NCBI GenBank assembly: GCA_022848835.1
Contig: JAJISG010000187.1
Coordinates: 1-5,094, forward strand
Direction of reading: 5' to 3'
Length of the DNA: 5,094 nucleotides
From: Thermoplasmatota archaeon
GTDB taxonomy: Archaea; Thermoplasmatota; Thermoplasmata; RBG-16-68-12; JAJISG01
Part shown: positions 1 to 4,121 of the stretch, in pieces
Layout of the letters: the number at the start of each line of letters is the position of its first letter
Position numbering within the stretch: the stretch's first letter is position 1
Translations under genes and position numbers: made by a program
Notes under the pieces: model-generated
The model's database searches: none
Told to the model about the DNA's origin: nothing
What the model saw: only the letters and a program-made list of their open reading frames with translations

Positions 1-491
1 TCGAAGAATCAGGGATTCCCTATACTTTCGTGAGACCCAGTGGATTCATGCAGACCTACCCTATTTCCCATGGCCAAACAATCAAGGCACAGAATGCCAT
101 CTACACCGGTGCTGGAGAGGGCAAGGTTGGCTTTGTAGATGCCCGTGACATCGCCGCCGTTGCAGTGGAAGCCTTGACCGGTGATGGACATGAAGGAAAG
201 ATCTACCCAACCACCGGTCCTGAAGCGCTCTCTCACAATCAGGTAGCGGAAATCCTTTCCGAGGTGCTCGGCAGGAAAATAAGTCATGTGAATATTTCCG
301 AGGAAGACGTACGAAGGGGGTTTGAAGAAGCAGGCCTCCCGGATTGGTTCCTGGATGCTGCTATCGAGGGCGACAGAAATACTAGGGAAGGTCGCCCTCC
401 AGTTGTCTTGCCTACGGTAGAAAAGGTCACCGGGAAGAAACCCAGATCGTTCGAGCAGTTCGCCAGGGATTACGCGGAAGCTTTCGAATAG
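1..491 (+). CDS. NmrA-like / atypical SDR NAD(P)-binding protein, C-terminal part (5' end outside window)
   Basis: The frame is open from base 3 to a TAG stop at 489-491, giving 162 visible residues; NmrA-like proteins are usually about 280-300, so roughly the N-terminal 45% with the GxxGxxG Rossmann loop lies beyond the left edge. Two landmarks identify the family. A 'GIPYTFVRPSGFMQ' strand-loop sits at visible residues 4-17, and 'VGFVDARDIAAVAVEAL' at about 42-58 is the conserved segment found in NmrA/HSCARG and NAD(P)H:quinone oxidoreductase type 2-like proteins. These are cytosolic Rossmann proteins that bind NAD(P)H as redox sensors or reduce quinone- or sugar-like substrates. The visible part lacks anything that separates sensor from enzyme. 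The C-terminus ('FEQFARDYAEAFE') ends where relatives normally end, so the TAG looks like a true stop. An internal GTG at 30 opens the frame inside the conserved strand and is not the start. Family call firm, substrate unknown. Confidence 0.87.
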   Translation, partial: EESGIPYTFVRPSGFMQTYPISHGQTIKAQNAIYTGAGEGKVGFVDARDIAAVAVEALTGDGHEGKIYPTTGPEALSHNQVAEILSEVLGRKISHVNISEEDVRRGFEEAGLPDWFLDAAIEGDRNTREGRPPVVLPTVEKVTGKKPRSFEQFARDYAEAFE

Positions 492-497
492 GTGCGA

Positions 498-540
498 TTC
501 TTCCTCATCTTTACCTCTCGGCCTGGAACTTTCCTCTTTC
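498..540 (+). terminator. Pyrimidine-rich tract, possible archaeal terminator of the NmrA-like gene
   Basis: Starting seven bases after the TAG stop, the plus strand becomes C/T-rich, with short T runs at about 498-502, 510-512 and 530-539. No GC-rich hairpin is visible. Archaeal RNA polymerase can terminate at T-rich tracts without a hairpin, so this is a plausible 3' end, but the runs are short and broken by C. The surrounding 492-653 stretch translates to low-complexity, family-less sequence and is treated as intergenic. Confidence 0.3.
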
Positions 541-613
541 CCACCGATACACCATCCCCGCGCGGCTGGGTACGAGAGGTTGTGCCTCCGGAAGAGAGGG
601 TTGCGGCGGCAGG

Positions 614-621
614 TTTTTATA
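614..621 (+). promoter_or_regulatory. TATA-like box before the small membrane protein gene
   Basis: TTTTTATA stands out in a GC-rich surrounding. Its centre lies about 36 bases before the proposed TTG start at 654. An archaeal start site roughly 25-27 nt downstream would fall near 645, leaving a leader of about 9 nt. The upstream bases are GC-rich and do not resemble a purine/A-rich BRE, which weakens the call. Confidence 0.4.
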
Positions 622-653
622 GGGAAGTGCCAATCACGGCCGGGGGAAGAATC

Positions 654-863
654 TTGGAGAAGAAAAAGGTCGTGGCGGCCGTGTCAATGGTCACCATGTT
701 GGCCTGGGCGATTTTCATCATTCTCTTCGCACTGGTGTGGGCGGAGGACCTAAGCTTGTTCCAGAACGTCGTGATCTTGATCGCATCACTCGTGGCGGCA
801 GTTGCCGTAGGCGCGGGGACGTACGGCATGGTTTATGGATGGGAACCCTCACGCACGAAGTAG
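654..863 (+). CDS. Small two-helix membrane protein of unknown family (frame ends at an in-frame TAG)
   Basis: No family is recognised. The TTG start at 654 gives 69 residues: a lysine-rich N-terminus (MEKKK), then two hydrophobic segments at about residues 6-30 and 36-60, separated by a short acidic loop (AEDLS), then a polar 'GWEPSRTK' tail. The positive-inside rule predicts both ends in the cytoplasm. The TTG is preferred because the TATA-like box at 614-621 is correctly spaced for a very short leader and because the lysines lead straight into the first helix. GTG at 672 and ATG at 687 are in-frame alternatives that would cut into helix one. A longer frame opening with GTG at 492 is less likely, because 492-653 translates to proline/phenylalanine-rich sequence unlike the rest. 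The TAG at 861-863 is followed in the same frame by clearly coding-like sequence to 944, so the true product may be longer or the gene may be broken. Confidence 0.55.
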   Translation: MEKKKVVAAVSMVTMLAWAIFIILFALVWAEDLSLFQNVVILIASLVAAVAVGAGTYGMVYGWEPSRTK

Positions 864-944
864 ACTGAACGCGTCGACGCCGCCGTGGAAGAGGCCGTCA
901 AGGAGAAGCTCGAGGAAAGGGGCATCGAGAGCGACGAGGAATGA
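864..944 (+). other. In-frame continuation of the small membrane protein gene beyond a TAG codon
   Basis: Directly after the TAG at 861-863 the same frame runs 26 sense codons to TGA at 942-944. It reads TERVDAAVEEAVKEK and then an acidic end, LEERGIESDEE. This is a highly charged, probably helical cytoplasmic tail with 21 of 26 codons ending in G or C, as in the window's real genes. It makes sense as the C-terminal tail of the preceding two-helix protein. Three explanations remain: a nonsense mutation or sequencing error (one C-to-T change from CAG would suffice), translation of TAG as an amino acid (pyrrolysine in some archaea), or a relic behind a genuine stop. Three other genes here end naturally in TAG, which argues against genome-wide recoding. 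No good independent start is visible; GTG at 885 would give only 19 residues. Confidence 0.45.
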
Positions 945-1021
945 AGGAAGACAGAGGAATCTTCGTCGTCATCGCCGCAGCGGGGATGGCCTGCTGCAGT
1001 TTTATGATTACCTTAAGCTGA
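941..1021 (+). CDS. Putative 26-residue single-helix membrane peptide, overlapping the upstream frame by ATGA
   Basis: An ATG at 941 overlaps the TGA that ends the upstream continuation (ATGA, 941-944), an arrangement typical of translationally coupled genes. The product is a charged start, MKEDRG, then an unbroken hydrophobic segment, IFVVIAAAGMACCSFMITLS, about 20 residues long and enough for one membrane helix. It includes a Cys-Cys pair at residues 18-19. No family is recognised. A purine-rich GAGG lies almost against the ATG, too close for a normal ribosome-binding site, so translation would probably depend on coupling. T-rich sequence that could end the transcript follows about 55 bases later. 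At this size chance is a real alternative; the overlap and the clean hydrophobic profile are the only support. Confidence 0.35.
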   Translation: MKEDRGIFVVIAAAGMACCSFMITLS

Positions 1022-1051
1022 CATCCACGATGGTTGAACGGTTCGTTACAT

Positions 1052-1078
1052 AAACAAAGAAAAAAAGAGAGAGATTTT
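1052..1078 (-). terminator. Oligo-T tract, probable terminator of the minus-strand zinc dehydrogenase
   Basis: Read on the minus strand this is an uninterrupted pyrimidine run with seven consecutive T's followed by TTTG and TTTA blocks, the strongest T-rich tract in the window. It lies about 155 nt beyond the dehydrogenase TGA. Hairpin-free oligo-T tracts are the standard intrinsic termination signal in archaea. The distance implies a 3' UTR of about 150 nt that contains the small stem at 1195-1212. Confidence 0.45.
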
Positions 1079-1100
1079 CGGGCAGATTTCTGGTGCTTTT
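1075..1100 (+). terminator. Spaced T runs, possible terminator for the small membrane protein transcript
   Basis: On the plus strand TTTT (1075-1078), TTT (1087-1089) and TTTT (1097-1100) follow the last small ORF by about 55 bases. Together with the opposing oligo-T tract this forms a back-to-back terminator zone between convergent units. The individual runs are short, so the call is weak. Confidence 0.25.
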
Positions 1101-1229
1101 CCCAGGCAAAATAGAATTATCGGAACCCAGTCGCGATTGGCTCTGTCGTCTCCGTTAGATAGGAGTGGAGCGCGGGAAGGTGGTCGCTGTCCAGGAGTGC
1201 TAACTGGCACCCTCGAGCGAACAGCACCA

Positions 1230-2252
1230 TCATGGGACGACGACGACCTTTATGGACTCCGCCTTCCGGGCAAGCTCGATGGCCTTCGGGAACTCCTTGA
1301 GGTGAACTCGATGGGTGACCATAGACTGCACATCCACCACCCCTTCGCTTATCAGCTCCAGAGCCCTTCGCGTCTCCATCTCGGTGGCAGCATTGCTACT
1401 AATCAATGATATCTCCCTGGTGACGAGGTCGCTGACCCCGCTCAGAGAGGAGCCCTCGTCCGGGATGCCCACCAAGCCGACCTTGCCGCCACGGCGAACT
1501 GAGTGGATAGCCTGACTCAGGGCTTTGGGGCTACCTGAAGCCACTATGGCCAGATCAGCCCCTCTACGATCGGTCAAGCGGCGAACTTCTTGAGTCACGT
1601 CAACCTCCAAGGGGTTCACTGCAGCCTGCGCACCTAGTCTCGTAGCAGCCTCGAGACGGTAAGGGCTCACCTCGCTCACCATTACCTGGCCAGCCCCCCA
1701 GTGGCCGAGCAGCTGGAGGAGCAGCAATCCCATGGGACCAGCCCCCACGATGAGCACATCGCTACCCTCGGGCACCCCAAGACGATCCAGAGCCCTGATA
1801 CAGCACGCCAGGGGCTCTATGAAGGAACCCTCCTGGAAGGACATGGTTTCTGGGAGAATCAGAACGCCGCCGTGGCTCACGTTCCATCGTGGAACCCGAA
1901 AACACTCGGAAAAACCTCCTGGGTCGAGGTGCCAGCGACGATACTCGGGGCACATGGTCTGGCTTCCTCGGCGACAATACACACACTCGTAGCACGGAAC
2001 GTGGTGATGGGGGAATACCCTGTCACCAACCTCGAAACCTTCAGCCCCTTGACCGACTTCAGCGATGACCCCTACGGCCTCGTGGCCAAGAATGGGAGGG
2101 GCTGCGGTGTAGACCCCCTGTATCTTCTCCAGATCTGAGCCGCAGAGACCGCAGGCCCTCATCTCCACTAGGAGGTCCCCTGGTTCAGGGGAGGGTGTCG
2201 AGACGTCCCTTATGAACACCTTCCCCCGCCCCTCCAGAAGGACTGTCCTCAT
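1230..2252 (-). CDS. Zinc-dependent medium-chain dehydrogenase (sorbitol/threonine dehydrogenase type)
   Basis: Complete 340-residue member of the MDR superfamily (COG1063-type), the usual length. The N-terminal GroES-like domain spans about residues 1-145. Catalytic zinc ligands are visible as C37 (in CGLCGSD), H57-E58 (GHE) and E146 (EPLACC). Structural zinc cysteines C87, C90, C93 and C101 are all present. The Rossmann domain has GAGPMG at 170-175, and an acidic E194 at the end of the second strand points to NAD+ rather than NADP+. Such enzymes oxidise secondary alcohols of polyols, sugars or L-threonine in the cytosol; sequence alone does not choose among these, so no symbol is given. The ATG at 2250-2252 begins the family-typical 'MRTVLLEGRGKV' and has GAGG three bases upstream. 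Transcribed divergently from hsp20 and convergent with the small membrane genes. All catalytic residues are intact. Confidence 0.93.
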   Translation of the reverse strand: MRTVLLEGRGKVFIRDVSTPSPEPGDLLVEMRACGLCGSDLEKIQGVYTAAPPILGHEAVGVIAEVGQGAEGFEVGDRVFPHHHVPCYECVYCRRGSQTMCPEYRRWHLDPGGFSECFRVPRWNVSHGGVLILPETMSFQEGSFIEPLACCIRALDRLGVPEGSDVLIVGAGPMGLLLLQLLGHWGAGQVMVSEVSPYRLEAATRLGAQAAVNPLEVDVTQEVRRLTDRRGADLAIVASGSPKALSQAIHSVRRGGKVGLVGIPDEGSSLSGVSDLVTREISLISSNAATEMETRRALELISEGVVDVQSMVTHRVHLKEFPKAIELARKAESIKVVVVP

Positions 2253-2272
2253 GTTCCTCTTTCTATGACCAC

Positions 2273-2286
2273 CTTAATACTTTAAG
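2273..2286 (-). promoter_or_regulatory. TATA-like promoter with a short inverted repeat for the zinc dehydrogenase
   Basis: Read on the minus strand this is CTTAAAGTATTAAG, an AT-rich island centred about 28 bases before the ATG. The TTAAA part (near 2282-2286) would place a start site near 2257, giving a leader of only a few bases. The element is itself an inverted repeat, CTTAA-N4-TTAAG, so a dimeric repressor could bind over the TATA box. This is inference from position and symmetry only. Confidence 0.4.
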
Positions 2287-2373
2287 AGATTGGTAGACGG
2301 GGGACGGTCGTCGGAAGGCCCAACACTGCCTTGTGGTGAGCTATCACGGATAGAGGAGTTGTGACGCAGACGC

Positions 2374-2401
2374 TTCACCCCGCGGGTTGAATTGCGGTGA
2401 A
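2374..2401. promoter_or_regulatory. Inverted repeat TTCACC-N16-GGTGAA next to the hsp20 BRE/TATA
   Basis: TTCACC at 2374-2379 is matched by GGTGAA at 2396-2401. The flanking GC bases extend the match imperfectly (CCGC against GCGG). The right arm runs into the presumed BRE of the hsp20 promoter, so a bound dimer would block TFB/TBP. A second GTGA-N4-TCAC palindrome lies at 2336-2347. It could be a heat-shock operator, but no known regulator consensus is matched with confidence. Confidence 0.35.
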
Positions 2402-2414
2402 AACGCTATATATG
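2398..2414 (+). promoter_or_regulatory. Archaeal BRE/TATA promoter of hsp20
   Basis: TATATAT at 2407-2413 is preceded by purine- and A-rich TGAAAACG at about 2398-2405, a good BRE-TATA arrangement and the clearest promoter in the window. A start 25-27 nt downstream of the TATA centre falls near 2433-2437, leaving a 5' leader of about 90 nt before the hsp20 ATG. That is long for an archaeal mRNA, so leader-level control or a second, unseen start is possible. Confidence 0.6.
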
Positions 2415-2515
2415 TGGATGCGGCTTTTCAATATGACTCCGGAAAGAATGGTGCCAACGAGGTCTCCGGATCTGTGATGGCGTGCCCAGGACTCCGGCGA
2501 GCGGATATTGGGATG

Positions 2516-2522
2516 AAGGTGA
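2516..2522 (+). promoter_or_regulatory. Ribosome-binding site AAGGTGA that fixes the hsp20 start
   Basis: AAGGTGA is complementary to the archaeal 16S rRNA 3' end (core GGTGA), with a 4-nt spacer to the ATG at 2527. This decides for 2527 over the upstream in-frame GTG at 2482, which has no comparable site. Confidence 0.7.
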
Positions 2523-2526
2523 AACG

Positions 2527-3045
2527 ATGGGAGACAGGAAGAGGAGAAGGTGGCCTTTTGACGATGATGATGACTTCTTCAGCTACTTCGATGAGATCTT
2601 CGACGACATGCGGAAGAGGATGGAGAAGGTCCTCTCGGGATCCCTGAAGGATTTCGACACTACGAAGCCTTTCGTGTGGGGTTACTCCTTCCGAATGGGG
2701 CCGGACGGGAAGCCCGAATTTCGCCAGTTCGGCGATACGGAGGGCCTGAGACCAATGACCGGCGAGTCGCGGAGGGAACCCTTGACGGATGTCATAGAGA
2801 AGAAGGACTCCATCTCCATCACTGTCGAGCTACCTGGAGTCGAGAAGGAGGACATTGAGCTCAAGACGACGTCATCAAGAGTCGTCATAGAGGTGGACCA
2901 CCCCGAGAGGCGATATCATAGGGACATAGACCTCCCGGCCCCTGTAAACCCAGACTCCGTCAAGGCGACCTTCAAGAACGGCGTCCTGGACGTCATCCTT
3001 GATAAGGTCAAGGGAGATACAGGCAAGAGGGTTAGCATCGACTAG
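2527..3045 (+). CDS. Hsp20 / alpha-crystallin family small heat-shock protein
   Basis: Complete 172-residue ATP-independent holdase that binds unfolding proteins in the cytosol and assembles into oligomers. The N-terminal arm starts basic (MGDRKRRRW), then has an Asp run at residues 12-16 and an aromatic/acidic helix to about residue 36. A linker at 52-69 (GYSFRMGPDGKPEFRQFG) is typical of archaeal members. The alpha-crystallin domain covers about 84-160: 'EPLTDVIEKKDSISI', 'ELPGVEKEDIEL' (101-112) and the signature A147-x3-NGVL (151-154). The C-terminal V169-S-I171 fits the (I/V)-x-(I/V) motif that docks neighbouring dimers. ATG at 2527 was chosen from its AAGGTGA site; starting at GTG 2482 would add 15 residues unlike the family. 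It has its own strong BRE/TATA promoter flanked by inverted repeats, consistent with stress control. Its TAG stop is one base from the stop of the opposing downstream gene. Confidence 0.94.
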   Translation: MGDRKRRRWPFDDDDDFFSYFDEIFDDMRKRMEKVLSGSLKDFDTTKPFVWGYSFRMGPDGKPEFRQFGDTEGLRPMTGESRREPLTDVIEKKDSISITVELPGVEKEDIELKTTSSRVVIEVDHPERRYHRDIDLPAPVNPDSVKATFKNGVLDVILDKVKGDTGKRVSID

Positions 3046-3046
3046 A

Positions 3047-4075
3047 CTACGGTTGGAGGACGATCTTCCCGAAGTGCTCCCCGCTTTCCATAATCATCTG
3101 GGCATCCCGGGCCTTCTCCAGGGGAAGTACGGCGTGGATCGACGGACTCAGACGATGAGACCAGGCCAAGTCAAGAACCTCCTCCAAACCAGCCCGAGTG
3201 CCCATGGTCGACCCTATGATTCTCAACTGTCTCCAGAATACGAGACGTATGTCCGTCTCCCCCATGGGCCCCGTGGTCGCGCCGCAGGTCACCAGGCGAC
3301 CGCCTTTCGCCAGCGACCTCAGACTCTTCTTCCAGGTGGCCTCTCCCACGGTCTCCACGACCACATCCACACCCCTCTTCCCGGTGCGCTCCCATACTAC
3401 CTTCTCGAAGGGCTGCTCCCTGTAGTTGATGACGATGTCAGCTCCGATCTCCTGCGCTTTCTTCAGCTTCTCCTCGGAACTGGAGGTGGCGAGCACCCTG
3501 GCCCCAAGGAGCGCGGCGATCTGAATGGCAGCGCTGGCTACGCCCCCTCCTGCGCCAAGCACCAACACATCCTCTCCAGGCTGCACCTTCGCTCTTGTCA
3601 CCAACATCCTCCAGGCCGTCATGAAGACCAAAGGGATGGCGGCAGCTTCCCCGAAGGAGAAGCCCTTCTTCATGGGCAGGACGTTCCGCCCGGGAACTCT
3701 GACGAGCTCAGCATAGGTTCCATTGGCATGCTCACCAAGAATGCCATACCGCACGCAGAGACTGTCGTCACCTCGCAGACAGAACTCGCACCTTCCGCAG
3801 TTCAACCCAGGATTCAGAACTACCGGGTCGCCGCGTTCCACGCCCTCCACGCTGGCACCTACCTCTTCGACGACGCCAGCCCCGTCCGCTCCCGGTATAT
3901 GGGGAAAGCTCAGCTTCAGTCCGCGCCAGCCCCTACGAACGAAGATATCCATATGATTCAGGGCTGAAGCCCTGAGCCTGACGAGCACCTCCTCCTCCGA
4001 TATCTCAGGCTCAGGAAGATCGACATAGCGCAGAACCTCAGGGCCACCGTGCTCGTAGATGGCGATTGCCTTCAA
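3047..4075 (-). CDS. Quinone oxidoreductase-like MDR dehydrogenase retaining only the structural zinc site
   Basis: Complete 342-residue MDR protein (COG0604-type). The N-terminus 'MKAIAIYEHGGPEVLRY' is the family's usual start, which supports a TTG initiation codon at 4073-4075 with GGGTGG four bases upstream. Structural zinc cysteines C93, C96, C99 and C107 are present. The catalytic-zinc positions are replaced: N40 where zinc enzymes have Cys, A63-D64 where they have His-Glu. It therefore should not oxidise alcohols by zinc chemistry; relatives reduce quinones, enones or enoyl-CoA (acryloyl/crotonyl-CoA) with NADPH. The Rossmann motif is GAGGGV at 174-179, and 'ATSSSEEK' at 196-203 lacks the acidic residue of NAD enzymes, favouring NADPH. 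It probably shares a transcript with the transporter 46 bp upstream, which would suggest reduction of an imported compound or a product of its breakdown. Exact substrate unknown. Confidence 0.92.
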   Translation of the reverse strand: MKAIAIYEHGGPEVLRYVDLPEPEISEEEVLVRLRASALNHMDIFVRRGWRGLKLSFPHIPGADGAGVVEEVGASVEGVERGDPVVLNPGLNCGRCEFCLRGDDSLCVRYGILGEHANGTYAELVRVPGRNVLPMKKGFSFGEAAAIPLVFMTAWRMLVTRAKVQPGEDVLVLGAGGGVASAAIQIAALLGARVLATSSSEEKLKKAQEIGADIVINYREQPFEKVVWERTGKRGVDVVVETVGEATWKKSLRSLAKGGRLVTCGATTGPMGETDIRLVFWRQLRIIGSTMGTRAGLEEVLDLAWSHRLSPSIHAVLPLEKARDAQMIMESGEHFGKIVLQP

Positions 4076-4079
4076 ACTA

Positions 4080-4085
4080 CCACCC
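4080..4085 (-). promoter_or_regulatory. Ribosome-binding site GGGTGG for the TTG-started quinone oxidoreductase-like gene
   Basis: Read on the minus strand GGGTGG precedes the TTG by four bases (TAGT), the same spacing as at hsp20, and it can pair with the archaeal 16S 3' end with one G-U. It supports the non-ATG start. The remaining 4086-4121 between the two minus-strand genes shows no clear promoter or terminator, so co-transcription is likely. Confidence 0.6.
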
Positions 4086-4121
4086 AGGGACTAAGGGCCC
4101 GCAGATTAATCCTTTCTCTGC

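Larger units (their letters stand above)
1022..1229. other. Intergenic stretch between convergent transcripts, no convincing gene
   Basis: No frame on either strand gives a recognisable protein, and no tRNA-like cloverleaf or C/D-box pair was found by eye. It holds T-rich tracts on both strands near 1052-1100, a small hairpin at 1127-1140 (5-bp stem, CGCG loop), and a 6-bp stem with a 6-nt loop at 1195-1212. The last lies 18 nt beyond the zinc dehydrogenase stop on the minus strand (GGGTGC/GCACTC with one G-U pair) and has no T run behind it. AGGAGTG occurs twice, at 1161-1167 and 1193-1199. Its role is probably transcript ends, nothing more specific. Confidence 0.5.

Noticed and set aside
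492..653. GTG-started extension making the small membrane protein 123 residues long
   Set aside because: The first 54 residues are proline/phenylalanine-rich, match no family and start directly on the previous stop codon. A TATA-like box and a lysine-rich N-terminus favour the TTG at 654.
835..1053. Open frame giving an Arg/Ser-rich 72-residue product
   Set aside because: It is an out-of-frame reading of the coding-like 864-1021 sequence; the composition is typical of a frame shadow.
1137..1409. Plus-strand open frame overlapping the end of the zinc dehydrogenase
   Set aside because: Mostly antisense to a certain gene, no ribosome-binding site and no family resemblance.
1701..2138. 145-residue plus-strand frame antisense to the zinc dehydrogenase
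   Set aside because: A by-product of GC-rich codon use on the opposite strand; the minus-strand product has all family residues.
2482..2526. Upstream GTG start for Hsp20 adding 15 residues
   Set aside because: It lacks a ribosome-binding site, while ATG 2527 has AAGGTGA at the proper distance and gives the family-typical N-terminus.
2387..2647. Frame running from the hsp20 promoter into hsp20
   Set aside because: It overlaps the promoter and the Hsp20 N-terminus in another frame and becomes Met/Thr/Ser low complexity over the Asp-codon run.
2999..3967. 322-residue plus-strand frame antisense to the quinone oxidoreductase-like gene
   Set aside because: Long but a codon-bias shadow: it starts inside hsp20, has His/Pro/Gly/Arg-rich composition and no domain.
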